In this document: positions 17,295 to 29,251 of the stretch, in pieces
Numbering within the stretch: the first letter of the stretch is position 1
Layout of the letters: each line of letters opens with the position of its first letter
Assembly (NCBI GenBank): GCA_029009155.1
Contig: JAQXJX010000007.1
Coordinates: forward strand, 1 to 32,503
Direction: 5' to 3'
Source of the DNA: Mycoplasmataceae bacterium
Lineage (GTDB): Bacteria; Bacillota_I; Bacilli_A; Mycoplasmatales; Mycoplasmoidaceae
Length of the DNA: 32,503 nucleotides
Notes under the pieces: model-generated
The model's input: the letters and a program-made list of their open reading frames with translations, nothing else
The model's database searches: none
Told to the model about the DNA's origin: nothing
Translations under genes and position numbers: made by a program

Positions 17295-18284
17295 ATGAGT
17301 TTATTCACTGAGTTAAAAGAAGTTATAAACAATTCTAACCAAAAAGTTAAAATTGTTTATCCAGAAGGTTGACATCCATTTGTTTTACAGGCTGCAACCG
17401 AAATTGTTAAAAGTAAGATAAAAATTACTCCAATTCTAATCTTTAGAACGCCTAACGAAGTTCCAAATGATTTAGATAAAGACGTTATAAAAGTTGTTAT
17501 TTCAGAAATGGATTTAAATAAGTATATTACTTACATTTATGAAACAAGAAAACATAAAGGTATTTCGTTAGAAGACGCTCAAAAATTAGCATCTCAACCA
17601 AACTTTTTAGGTTCTGCTATGGTAGCTTTAGGTGAAGCTGATGGTGAAATTTGTGGAATTGAATACCCTACAGCTGACACATTAAAAGCAGCTTTACAAA
17701 TTGTTAAACCTGCTAATGGAGTTAAGACAGTATGTAGTGGTTTTGTTATGGAAAAAGGTGAACACCGTTGTATTTTTGGTGATGCATCTGTTAATATTAA
17801 TCCTGATTCAGATGAACTTGTTTCAATTACAAAATCTCTATCATCATTAGCTAGAAATATTGCTAAGATTACAACACCAAGAATTGCAATGTTAAGTTAT
17901 TCTACTGCAGGTAGTGGAAAAGGTGCTTCTGTTGATAAAGTAAGAAATGCATACAACTTAATCAAAATGGATGAAGCATTCTTAAAAGAAAATAAAATTT
18001 TTGGTGAAATTCAATTTGATGCAGCATTTGATTTAGATGTAATGAAAAAGAAAGCTAAGACACTAGAATGACAAGAACCAGCAAATGTTTTTGTATTCCC
18101 AAATATTGATGCAGGAAATATTGGATACAAAATTGCTCAAAGAATGGGTGGATACCAAGCGATTGGTCCAATCATTTTAGGATTATCTCATCCAGTTAAT
18201 GATTTAAGTCGTGGTGCTTCATGCCAAGATATAATTGATTTAACATACATTACAGCTGTTCAATATTTAACTAAAAATAAATAA
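17295..18284 (+). CDS. pta: Phosphate acetyltransferase
   Basis: A 329-residue Pta that converts acetyl-CoA and phosphate to acetyl phosphate and CoA; with acetate kinase it yields ATP, a main energy route in fermenting mollicutes. Visible parts: [17 protein letters not shown] at the N-terminus, [58 protein letters not shown] and the C-terminal [19 protein letters not shown] with [19 protein letters not shown], all strongly conserved in the family. Length is standard. It ends at its own strong terminator (18321). Link to the CoA genes nearby is functional (CoA as product) but they are on the opposite strand. Confidence 0.96.
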
Positions 18285-18320
18285 TTTAATATCAAATTAC
18301 AAACAAAATATTTGTTATCA

Positions 18321-18347
18321 ATAGGTAAGAAATTACCTATTTTTTTA
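18321..18347 (+). terminator. Terminator of pta
   Basis: ATAGGTAA (18321-18328), a GAAA loop and TTACCTAT (18333-18340) followed by seven T. A clean intrinsic terminator 36 bases after the stop. Confidence 0.88.
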
Positions 18348-18360
18348 TCCTATAGGCAAT

Positions 18361-18390
18361 AAAAAAATCAAGATTTTATCTTGATTATTT
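18361..18390 (-). terminator. Terminator of tdk (likely bidirectional)
   Basis: AATCAAGAT (18366-18374) and ATCTTGATT (18378-18386) pair around TTT. A run of A on the left gives a U-run for the minus-strand tdk transcript; ATTTTTTT on the right could also stop plus-strand readthrough from pta. Confidence 0.85.
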
Positions 18391-18407
18391 TTTTGGATTG
18401 GTAACAA

Positions 18408-18998
18408 TTATTTTTTTATTTCATGATGTTTTCTACATCTTGCTTCATAAGTTTCTTTATCACCTATTTGAACTATTGGATCGTTAATTGAAGCAGGTTT
18501 TCCATCAATTAAACGTTGTGAGCGAGTTGCTTCTGCACCACAAATTGTACAAACAGCTGTTAGTTTAGTTACATGATCAGCATATGCGAGTAATTTAGTC
18601 ATAGAACTGAAAGGAACAGCTTTAAAATCTAAATCTAGACCTGCAGCAAAAACAACAATTCCTTTGTTAGCTAATTGGTTACATACACTACCTAATTCAT
18701 CATCAAAGAATTGTGCTTCATCAATAGCAACAGCGTTAATTGGTTGACTACTATTATTTATGTAGTTTAATATTTCTTGTGCGGTTTCAACTTCTATAGC
18801 GTTGTTAACTCTACCATCTCTTGACTTAGCGCACCCACTTGAACGTGTATCAGTTTTTGGTTTAAATAAAACATAAGAAATATCAGCATATTTAAACCGA
18901 TTAATTCTTCTTAATAATTCTTCTGATTTACCTGCAAACATTGGCCCACAGATAACCTCAATTCATCCTTTATACTTTCCAAATGCATTTAATTTCAT
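18408..18998 (-). CDS. tdk: Thymidine kinase
   Basis: A 196-residue type II thymidine kinase that phosphorylates salvaged thymidine, upstream of Tmk. The true start is the ATG at 18996-18998; a TGA Trp codon shortly after hides it in a standard reading. P-loop GPMFAGKS at residues 18-25, Walker B-like AIDEAQFFDD near residue 91, and the structural zinc ligands CTIC near 149 with CRKHH near the C-terminus are present. No ribosome site is visible: a 13-bp stem hairpin (18999-19026) ends right at the ATG. It follows ychF by 62 bases on the same strand and ends at a terminator. Confidence 0.95.
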
Positions 18999-19026
18999 AC
19001 TTATTATTATTTTAATAATAATAAGT
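18999..19026 (-). promoter_or_regulatory. Hairpin abutting the tdk start codon
   Basis: ACTTATTATTATT (18999-19011) and AATAATAATAAGT (19014-19026) are perfect inverted copies with two bases between them. The element directly touches the ATG of tdk on the minus strand. It could be an attenuator after ychF or a translation-control hairpin; it is all A-T apart from the end pairs. Confidence 0.45.
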
Positions 19027-19060
19027 ATAGATTTAAATTAATCTTAAAAAAATAAGAAAA

Positions 19061-20164
19061 TTAAACATTAAATCTGAAAAGGCAAACATCTCCGTCTTTC
19101 ATTACGTAATCTTTACCTTCTAATCGCATTTTACCATTTTCTTTTACAGCAACTTCAGAACCATATTTTAAAAGATCTTGGTAATTGTAAACTTCTGCAC
19201 GAATAAATCCTTTTTGAAAGTCAGTGTGAATAACTCCTGCACATTCTGGAGCTGTCATTCCATCTTTAAAAGTTCATGCACGTGTTTCTTTCTTTCCAAA
19301 TGTAAAGAAAGTCTTTAAGTTTAATAAACTATATGTAGTTTGTATTAATCGATCAAGTCCAGGTTTTTTAATACCTAAATCATTCATGAAAGTTTGTTGA
19401 TCTTCTTTTGATAATGAAGAAATTTCATATTCCATACTGATTGATAAAGGAATTAATAAATCAGTTGAATTTTTTTCAATGTATTCTTTAAGTTTTAGAT
19501 AATTTTGATTATTTTCTGGAGTAGCAATATCATCAGTGTTGATATTTGCAACATATAGAATTGGTTTACTTGTTAATAGATTTAATGTTTTAACAATTTC
19601 TCATTCTTCATCACTGAAAAAGTTTTTCTTAATTAGTTTATTTTCATCAAGTAACTTTTTAATTTTTTCACATACAGTTAATTCAAAAGCACTTTTTTTA
19701 TCTCCTGATTTAACACGAGGGATTAAATGAGAAAGACGACGAAGAATAACGTCTTGATCAGCTAAAATTAATTCAAGATTAATTACTTCAACATCCCGTA
19801 TTGGATCAACTGATTCATAAACATGTGTTATTTCTTTGTCATTAAAACATCTAACTACATGAACAATTAAATTAACTTCTCTAATATTGGCTAAGAATTG
19901 ATTTCCTAAACCTTCCCCTTTACTTGCTCCTTTAACTAATCCTGCAATATCAACAAATGTACATGTTGCATAAGTTAATTTATCTGGATTAATTAGTTTT
20001 GCTAGTTCTTCTAAACGATAATCTGGGACTTTAACAACCCCAACATTAGGGTTAATAGTTGCAAATGGGTAATTTGCTGCTTCTACATGTGAGTTAGTAA
20101 TTGTATTAAATAATGTTGATTTTCCCACATTTGGTAAACCAACTATTCCTGCTGATAATGCCAT
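19061..20164 (-). CDS. ychF: Redox-regulated ribosome-associated ATPase YchF (Obg-like)
   Basis: A 367-residue YchF/OLA1 protein. The P-loop GLPNVGKST is at residues 8-16, switch segments include [14 protein letters not shown] near 31 and [20 protein letters not shown] near 72, and the C-terminal TGS domain ends in [16 protein letters not shown] and a final [20 protein letters not shown] codons in the middle break it in a standard-code reading, but the two parts are in one frame. YchF binds ATP more than GTP and associates with ribosomes. It has its own strong promoter (20186-20215). Confidence 0.95.
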
Positions 20165-20185
20165 AATTTTGTGTAAAGTTTAAAT

Positions 20186-20215
20186 ATTATATATTTAATA
20201 TTTTTATGCTGTCAA
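20186..20215 (-). promoter_or_regulatory. Strong promoter of ychF
   Basis: On the minus strand, TTGACA (20210-20215), an 18-base spacer, and TATAAT (20186-20191). Both boxes match the consensus. It begins just past the stop of the upstream helicase gene, so ychF-tdk can be transcribed separately. Confidence 0.82.
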
Positions 20216-20218
20216 AAA

Positions 20219-23200
20219 CTAATAGTTAACTAAGTTTTTGATGTTGTTAATGATGTTTTTACTATTGATTAATCATTCAATTTTATTAATTCTAATTGTA
20301 CGGTATTGACGATCCTCATAATATTTTTGACGATCAATATCTTCAATAAATGTAACCTTGTCTTTTAGGTATGTATCAATTTTAATATCATCATCAAGAA
20401 TAACTAACAATTTAATTTCATCTGATTCTTTTAGTTTAATTGCAACATCAATGTTATGACTACCAATTTTTTTGTTTTGTTCAATTTCAATTCTTGGATC
20501 ATTAGCAAATGCTTCTCTAATACCATTAACAACTTCTGCACAATTTGATTCTAATGAGAAACTAGTGTTTTGTAAAACACCTAACATATTAGGGTTATCT
20601 TGAAGTTGTTCTGCATATTGGATAAAACTTTTGAAGATAAATAAGTTACGATTTTCTTCATTTGTAATTTCATTAGCCATAAATGATTTGATAACTACTA
20701 ATTTGTTTTTAGCACGAGTCATCATAACATTAATACGGTTCATACCACCATCTTGATTTACTGGACCAAAGTTTTGAACAAATTTACCATGTTTATCTTT
20801 ACCAAATGTAGTTGAAACAACTACTAAATCAGCTTCATCACCTTGAACAGTTTCAAGACTTCTAATTTTTAGAGTAAGATTTTCAATCATACTCCTTAAA
20901 GTTGGATTAGTATTTGCTAGCAATCTAATGTGATCTGCTTGTTTAGTATTAAATGTAATAACAATCATCGATTTATAGTTATTAACATTAGCAGATAAAG
21001 TTTGAATTACTTTATTTGCTTCATCTTCATTAATTCCTCGATCTCGGTTATATACACCTAATGCATTGATTACATCAATTGATTTTGCAAAATGATTATT
21101 TTTAGTAATACATAATAATTGGTCATTATAAAAATAATGATTAGAAAAATGAATTAATTCTTCTGTAACAGAACGGTAGTGATTTAATAAAGTAAAGCTC
21201 ATTCAGTTAGATGATTTTGCTTTATCTAGTAATGAGTCAACATTATCTAAATGTCCTTCATACATTTCACCTAATTCATTTATTGATGTAAAGAAACTTG
21301 TAGGTTTCAATTGTTTGTCATCACCTGAAACAATTGAGTTTTTACAACGGTATACTAAAGGTGTACCACGTTCAATTCTCATTTGCGATGATTCATCAAA
21401 AATACCTAAATCAAATTCATTTTGTTTTAGTGGTAAAATACTAGCTGCTGTATCTGGGGAAAGAATTCAGATTGGAAATATTTTTCTTAATGTTTCATAT
21501 GAATCACGAATAATTCTATTAACTGATGGTTTATGAACTAAATTAGCTTTTCTTACTAATTCAGATCATTTTTGATCTAAAGCTTTATCAGTCATTAATT
21601 TTTGTCTAAGATTAGATGCATATCAATCAATAATAATATTGTCTAGTTTTTTAGCATTAAAAGCTTTAGATGATCAATAGTTATGAATGATAGAATTAAT
21701 ATCATCTTTGATGTTAATTTTGTTGATAAAACTTGTTAATTTAGTTTTATTGTATCAGTCATAATATTGTAAGTAATCACGATAGTTATCATGAGTTTTT
21801 AAGAAATTATAAATTGGTTTGTATTGTTCAACAAATGTAATATTGTATTCTTTTATTCTTTTTAATAAACTAATAGTTCTTTCAATATCTAATTTTTTCT
21901 CTTCAGCAAATTTAATTGAGAATAAAGGTTTCTTTACTAGAACTTCTGCTTTAGAAATGAAAGTTAAAAGTAAGTAAGCTCTATCCTTTGGTCTTGCTTC
22001 TAACAATATTGATAAGAAAGATGTTAATAAATCATTATTAAAAATTTTTCTACTAACAATAAAACTTGGACCTAATAACTCAGCGAATTCACTCATTACA
22101 TCATTAAGTAGAAAAATATTTTTAGCTTTTTCATCTAAAGAACCAGGCATACAATTATGTAATGTGATAAATACGGAAATAGGTAAAATATTTTGATTAT
22201 AATCATGTAAGTTTACACGATCTTTAATTGCTAAAAATTGATAAAGATTTGAACTAAACATATCTTTATGTACAAGTAATGTTTGCAATTGATTTAAATA
22301 ATCAAGTATTTTAATATACCCAGCATTTTGTGTAGGTAAATTATGAGCATGTGATCTTAAGATAGCATTATTTAAAATAAGTATTTTTTTATAGAAAGCA
22401 TCCTTGTTCTTATTGTCAAATGCTGTCATAGCTAATGTATTAACAGCCATAAGTCTTTCATCAAGAACATCAAGAGCAGCTTTTTTCTCACTTACTACTA
22501 AAACACTTTTTTGTTTTGTAATTGCATTAACAATAATATTTGCAACTACTTCTGATTTACCTGTACCTGGAGGACCATAAATTAATAAATTCTTATTAAG
22601 ACTATTAACAACAGCTAATTTTTGTGCAAGGTTTAATGGGTTATTAATTTCAAATAATTCATCACGATCATAAATTAATGAATTTAAGTTACTATTAAAT
22701 ATACTGTTAACAGCAGGAAATTCATAATCTTGTTGTAGAATTTCATCATAGTCTTTTAATAATTTTCCACCAACAGGATTTATTAAAGATACAGCAAAGT
22801 TTTTTTGAATAACTAGTCTATTTTTATATTTACTTTCAACTTTATCTTTAGGTATTTTTATGTATGGAATAAATTCATCTTCTACAGTTACATTTGGAAC
22901 AACATTAGCTAAATGTTTAAAAAAATTATCAGTTAGATTCTGTTGACTTTCTAAAGTAGATAATACTCCAGGTAAATTAGTTTTAATTTCATATTGGTCA
23001 TCTAATGTATTGCCTAAAATTTCATTAGCTTGAATTGTTCCTTCTTCATTAAATTTTCGAATTAAAATATTACCATTGTCAGAATTTACTACTTCAATTT
23101 CTAAATTAATAAGTGGACTTCTTAAAATTAAATCATCTCTATTTGGATATTGTGATACACCAACTAGTGTACCGTATGATAAATACATTTTCCAAATTGA

Positions 23201-23608
23201 TTTATCAAAGTGCTCTAGTTTCGCTCTTATTGTCATTTGTAACAATTCATCCAAATCAGCAAAATATTTATCTGTTACTTTTTTAATTTGTTTTTCTTTA
23301 AAATCATTTCACTCAGTTTTTGTGAAAGTTTTGTTAGTTTCAGGTTTATCTACATTTAATGAAACCATTGCAGCCTTAAGTTGTTCTAAATCTGAGCAAG
23401 GACTTAAAGTTTTTTTAATTTTATCAACAATTACACCTTTTTGAATCACTAATGGTTCTTGTGATGGTGATAACATAAAATTGATTAGTTTTTGGGGCTC
23501 AATAAAGTTTGTAAGGTCAATAAAACCAGAATTTAAGTAAAGTTCCCCTGCACCTTTACTTTGATTTAAAAGATTTTTTCGCTTTTCAATTAATACTGTC
23601 TTATCCAT
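20219..23608 (-). CDS. Large superfamily I DNA/RNA helicase (MG140-like)
   Basis: A 1129-residue protein split only by TGA Trp codons. The N-terminal ~300 residues are poorly conserved. The Walker A LLIYGPPGTGKSEVVANII is near residue 340, SVLVVSEKKAALDVLDERL (motif Ia) follows at ~370, and motifs V-VI are near residues 930-965 (LETVQGDEADLVVVSTTFG; RINVMMTRAKNKLVVI). This is the Upf1/Dna2-like SF1B arrangement, with a long insertion of helical segments between motifs Ia and II. The last ~100 residues (IEIEQNKKIGSHNIDVAIKL, then LLVILDDDIKID) resemble the small endonuclease-like domain found at the end of such helicases, though the usual E-x-K is not clear. Size and layout match MG140/MPN153 of M. 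genitalium/M. pneumoniae, as I remember them. The exact role (repair or RNA processing) is unknown. Confidence 0.83.
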
Positions 23609-23816
23609 ATATTAATAAATTATAAACTATTTTATTTTTAAGAATCTATTTACTTAGTAGGTATTCATATTTCAAAAGCAATGAAATTATTATGGAATGA
23701 GTCTATATGAGCAAGAACATGTGACTTTGTTTTTTTTTTTTTTTTATAATAAAACTACAAAACATTGCGAAAGAGAAATATTACTTTGCTTTGTAGATTC
23801 ATATAGGAAGAAAAAT
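23609..23816. other. Divergent regulatory region between the helicase and the Ig-repeat protein
   Basis: 208 bases. The helicase side has TATAAT on the minus strand at 23619-23624 with no strong -35. The plus side holds the T16 tract and promoter at 23721-23750 and the ribosome site AGGAAG at 23805-23810. Confidence 0.6.
23721..23750 (+). promoter_or_regulatory. Promoter with a 16-T tract in its spacer (probable phase switch)
   Basis: TATAAT at 23745-23750 is directly preceded by a run of 16 T (23730-23745; the last T is the first base of the -10). A -35-like GTGACT (23721-23726, 4 of 6 to TTGACA) is 18 bases upstream, so the homopolymer fills nearly the whole spacer. Changes in T number would change spacer length, as known for the poly(A) tract of Mycoplasma hyorhinis vlp promoters. 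The -35 match is only moderate. Confidence 0.65.
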
Positions 23817-26800
23817 ATGAAAAATAAGAACAAGCATTTTGTATTTTTTACAAATTTATTGGCATTTTCTATTGTTGCATCTATTGCTGCATCTTTTTTA
23901 TTAAATTTACAAAATGGGTCAAAAAGTAATTTATCAAATTCTATTTCTAATGCTATCTTTGACTCTCAAGTCATTCCAGGTGTTTGGATGCATGTTGAAA
24001 CTTATTATGATTCATCAGCATCGCAAACAGTAGCTAAAATTACTGGGCTTGTAAATAAAGATGCAATCCCAGATAATACAATTTTTAGTTTCCCTGCAAC
24101 TGTTCAAAATTCATCAGGTAATTCTTATCCATTATTTGGTATAGGTGATGGTGCTTTTAATAATGTTCATTTATCTAAAACTAAATGTGGTGGTTTAACA
24201 TTTAAAGATGCTACCAATATGCGTTTTATTGACTCAAATGCTTTTAATACTTTTGGTAATTTTCAAGAATCTAACATTGTAACTGTCTTTCCAGCATCTA
24301 TTATTAAGTTTGGTACTAATTCATTTCAAAATTGCCCATTATTAACTATTGAATTTACTGAGAAAGATCCAACAAAAATCAATTTTGAAGCTGGATGAAA
24401 ACCCAATATTGAATCAGGTAGGGGATATAAAATTTCAGTCCCATATTCTGCCGATGAATCAATAGTTAATGCATATGTAATTCGTACAACTTTTTCAAAG
24501 GGTGAATTTTTAAATGGTTATTACCCTACTACTTTAACTATATCACCAAGAGTTACTGAAGTTACTGCTGGTGAGACAATTAGTGTATCTGCTGAATATA
24601 ATGATTTAGGTGTAACAGTTGACCCTGATTCTAAAATTTGATGAGATTCATCTGATAGTTCATCAGTTGTAATTGGAGCAAAAATTAATAAATCAAATGA
24701 AACTAATACAATTACTTTTAATCAACCTGGTACTTATACCATTACTGCAAATTATACAATTGACACTTATAATAAATTATCACCACAAGATTCTTTTACA
24801 GTTACTGTTAAAAGACCTGATGTTTCTGGGATTGATGTAACGGCTCCTTCTAATCAACAAATTAGAATAAGTGATTCTACTGATTTTTCTTTTTCTGCAG
24901 TTGTACAACCTTCTACATATTATCCAGATGCAAAGGTAACTTGATCATGAGCTACTGGAGAAACTCCAGAATTATCACTAGATTCTACAACAGGAGTAGT
25001 TTCATATAATCCTACTGCAAGTTCTAAATTAAGTGAAGGGACATATAGTTTTAGCTTAACTGCTACAAGTGATGATAATCCTACTGTTTCAAAAACCTCA
25101 GATGTAGTTCAACTAGTTGTAAAAAAAGACTATGTTACTAGCTTAACTGTTGATCCAATTTCAGATATTGATGTTATTCAAACAAAGCCTTCAACAACTC
25201 CTGTAACACCTACTGCAACAGTTGAACCATCAACTGCTGATCAAGGGGTTGTTTGAAGCTTAAAAGAAGGAGCTGGAACAACTACATTACCTGCTTGATT
25301 AACATGTGACCCGGTAACTGGTGATATCGCTTGAACAGCTACAACTAAAGATGATATAGGAACATATAACATCATTTTAGTTGCAACTAGTGTTGGAGAA
25401 ATGGATAGCACTGGTGCAAAAATGGTAACTAAAACTCCATTTGTAGTCAATGTAAAATATGATGATCCAACTTCAATTACTTTATCTGAAGGTCAAACTA
25501 CATTATCTGGATATGCAAGTAATGCAGGAGCAGCAACATCAGCTTTTAAAGCTACTATTACTCCAGCTGAAGCTAAACAAGAAGTAACTTGAGCTTTAGA
25601 TAATGCACCTAATTGAATAAGTATTAACGATGGTTTAATTTCATGAAGTAATTTAGCTACTAAAGGTATATACAATTTTAGAGTTAAAGCTACGGCTGTT
25701 GATGATCCAACTGTTATAGCTATAAGTGATCCTATTACTTTGACTATTGATTTTAACCATGTTCAATCTGTTGCTAAACCAACTGGACCAACATCATTAG
25801 ATGGTTTTCATAATGAAGCCAAAAGAGCAGCAACACCATTTACAACAATAGTAGATCCACTTGATGCAAATCAAGATGTAACTTGAAGTTTAATAGGTGC
25901 ACCAAGTTGAGTTAGTATTGATGCAGATGGCTACATTAGTTGAACAAATGATGCACAAGAAGGTACATACAATTTTACAGTTAAAGCTACTTCTGTAGGT
26001 TTAGATGTTGATGGAAATACAGTAGATTCTCCTGAGAGTGAAACTGTTACTTTAACTATTAAATATGCTCAACCTACAAGTATTACAATCACTGACGGAC
26101 AATATACTGGTGGAAATAAAGCAGGAATCGCTGGTTCATTAGCTGCTTTTAAAGCAAAAGTATTACCAGATAATGCAGAACAATCAGTTGAATGAAGTAT
26201 TGAGGATAAATCAGCAGATTTCCCAACATGAATTAGTATGGATAAAAATACAGGTATAGTTAGTTGAACTACTGCCTGTGTTAAAGGTGAATGAACATTT
26301 AAAGTTCAAGCTAAAACTACAAGTGCAGATTACGATCCAATTACTGCTAAATCTAATTTAATTACTTTATCATTTGATTATGCAGATGTAGTTAGTGTTG
26401 CTAAACCAACAGGACCAATTGGACCATTAGAAGGTATTAAAGGAGAAGCTAAAACAATTGATACCCCTTTTACAACAACAGTAAATCCTTCTAATGCTGA
26501 ACAAAAAGTAACATGAAAATTGGAAGCTGCAACAACTGGTGGTACTTGTCCAAGTTGAATTACAATTGATGAAAACGGTAAAATATCATGAACTGCAGAT
26601 GCTACACCTGGTACTTATGATATTGTTGCAGTTGCAACTAGTGTTGGTAAAGATGCTACTGGTCAACCAGTTTCTAGTAAAAGTGATCCTATAAGTATTG
26701 TAATCAAATATGCAGAACCTACAAGTATTACAATCACTGACGGACAATATACTGGTGGAAATAAAGCAGGAATCGCTGGTTCATTAGCTGCTTTTAAAGC

Positions 26801-29243
26801 AAAAGTATTACCAGATAATGCTAAACAATCAGTTGAATGAAGTCTTACTGATAAATCAGCTAATTTCCCAAGTTGAATTACAATCAATTCTTCTACAGGT
26901 GTTATTAGTTGAACTGACCAATGTAAAAAAGGTGAATATTCATGTAAGGTAAAAGCAAAAACAACTGATGCTGATTATCCTTCAATTGAAGCGACAACAG
27001 ATCAAACTGTTAATTTCACTTTCACATATGCAGATGTAACTGACATTGTCATTACAACACCAACTGATTTCCCTACAACAGATTGAGTTAAAGGTCATTC
27101 AATTACAACTTCTAGCTTTACTGCAGTAGTGCAACCTGATGGTTTTGCTGATCCTAATGTTACATGATCTATAAAAACATCAGAAGGTTCTCAAGAACTT
27201 AGTGGATTAACTATTGATCCTAATACTGGTATTCTTACATGAGATGGCACCGGAGACCCTGGAACTTATAAATTTAAGGTAGTTGCTACTAGTAATGGAA
27301 CACAATCAACAGGAGCTCACTATGTAAAAGAAACTAGTGAATTTGTAGTAAATGTTGTTTATGATAAACCAACAAGTATTACTATTAATGATGGTCCAAC
27401 TGTTGCAGGGCAAGGTGGTAAAGGTAGATGAGGTAAATCTAATAATCCTTATACTGCAGTAGTTGAAACTAAAGAACATGTTGCTCAAGATGTTACCTGA
27501 TCATTAGTTGATTTTAAAAAGGATGCTACAGCAACAACTGTTCCAACTTGATTACATATTTCTCAAGGAGGAGAATCAGTTCCTGAAATTTCTGATGATC
27601 CATTACCAGCTGGTTTAATTTATTGAGATAATAACTGTATTGATGGAACATATTCTGTTAAAGTAAAAGTTACTGCTGTTGAAAAATCTTCAACAGGAAC
27701 TGATGTTTCTGCAACAACTACAACTGATTACAATTTTGTAATTGATGAAGCAACTGTAGATGCTATTCAACTTGTAGATGGTACAGGATTATATACACAA
27801 ACTGGAACAGCTGGTATAGCTGGAACTCAATTAGATCCAGGATTTAAAGCTAAAACTACATATAGTGATGGAACAAGTGATGAAAATACAGCAACTTGAT
27901 CAATTACTGATTTTAAAAAAGATGGTAAAACTTTTCCAAAGCCGGCATGATTGAACATTACTCCAGATGCTTCTGGTGTAGCAAAAGTGAATTGAACTAA
28001 TGCATCAGAAAAAGGTGTATATACATTTAACATAGTAGCAACTGCTGCTAAAGATTTAAATAAAAATGCTAAAACAACTACTCCAGTTACTTTAACAATT
28101 GATTATGCTTTTGTTGGAGATGTACTATTAACTGATACTACAGTGCAAGAAAATAATGAAAGTATCATTGGTTTATCTGGTCAATTAAATGATAAATTCA
28201 AAGCAACTGTAAATCCTAAAGATGGTATAGGAACAATTGACCCAAGAGTTACTTGAAAAATAGAAATGGATGATGGCTCACAAGTACCAAGCTGATTACA
28301 TATTAACACAGAAGGTTTAGTTACATGAGATAATAATGCTCCTATTGGTGATTATGCATTTCATGTAGTAGCCACTAGTGTTGGCAAAATGGAAAGTGGA
28401 CAACAAGCAATATCCAACCCAAGTAAAACAATTAAATTAAAAGTTAAATATGCTGATGTTGCTAATATTACTATTTCAGGAGGTAGTGGTCCATCAATTA
28501 CTTCTGAAATAAATAAATCCGGTTCTACAGATCCATATATAGCAACTGTAAATCCAGTTGGTACAACATTACAAGATGTTACATGAAAGATTGAAACAAA
28601 AGATGGTTCGCCACTACCTGATTGAATTTCTATTGATCAAAATGGTAAAGTTTCATGAACTGAACATTCTAACACTGGAAAATATGAATTTGTAATTAAA
28701 GCATATGCTAAACAAGAGGGTTCTACTTCAATATTTGGTGAACAAGATTTAACACTAACATTTAATGATATTCCAGTTCCTCCTACTCCTCCAAAACCTG
28801 AACCTACAGACAATTATGATATTACAAGATGAATCCAAATTGGTTTAGGATTAGGAATTCCTACTTTAATATTTGGTTATACAGCATGTCATTACATTCG
28901 TATAAGTAGAAGAAATAACAAAAACTTAATTAAAGCAATTGAAACTAAATCTGCTATTGTTCATCGTCCTCAAAAAACAGAAGAAGAAAAAAGACAAGAA
29001 CAAAAACTAAAAGAAGAAAAAGCAGAACAAGAAAGATTAAAACAACAAGAAGCCGAGCAACAAAGAATAAAAGCGGAAGAAGAAAGAATAAAAGCTGAAC
29101 AAGACAGAATAAAAGCAGAAGAAGAAAAAATAAAACAACAAGAAAGATTAAAACAACAAGAAGCTGAAGAAAAAGAAATTAAAAATCTTTCAGATGAAGC
29201 AAAAGAACGAGATAAAAAATCTAATAAAACAAGTAAATTATAA
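23817..29243 (+). CDS. Giant Ig-like repeat surface protein with C-terminal membrane anchor
   Basis: An 1808-residue protein; the ATG at 23817 is chosen for the AGGAAG site six bases before it and a normal signal sequence. Layout: residues 1-30 signal peptide (FTNLLAFSIVASIAASFLLN); ~50-200 a BspA-like segment (FGIGDGAFNNVHLS, MRFIDSNAFNTFG); ~237-1650 about 13 Ig-like units of 100-120 residues, most with the pattern VTWSL...PSWISID.NG.ISWT....GTYxFxVKATS, resembling bacterial putative-Ig (He_PIG) domains; ~1671-1693 a membrane helix (WIQIGLGLGIPTLIFGYTAC); ~1715-1808 a cytoplasmic coiled coil of Glu, Lys and Gln (repeats of RIKAEEE and RLKQQEAE). Trp is almost always TGA. Units at 751 and 966 share identical DNA. 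A role in adhesion or host/partner contact is likely but inferred. The upstream T16 suggests on/off switching. Confidence 0.85.
26071..26176 (+). repeat. 106-bp repeat, copy 1 (Ig-repeat gene)
   Basis: Identical over 106 bases to 26716-26821; encodes the start of an Ig-like unit (PTSITITDGQYTGGNKAGIA and on). The 645-base offset equals 215 codons, two units. Confidence 0.9.
26716..26821 (+). repeat. 106-bp repeat, copy 2 (Ig-repeat gene)
   Basis: Second copy of the 26071-26176 repeat. The units before both copies also resemble one another (SVAKPTGP in each), so a two-unit block was duplicated. Confidence 0.9.
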
Positions 29244-29251
29244 TTGACATT

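Noticed and set aside
23697-23816. An upstream in-frame ATG that would put the T-run inside the coding sequence as poly-Phe
   Set aside because: The ATG at 23817 has a good AGGAAG site and begins a normal signal peptide; the upstream part is not protein-like and overlaps the promoter. Coding-region phase variation is therefore less likely than promoter spacing.
26071-26821. Possible CRISPR-like or mobile repeat
   Set aside because: The repeats are in-frame coding units of one protein, spaced by 645 bases of homologous coding sequence.
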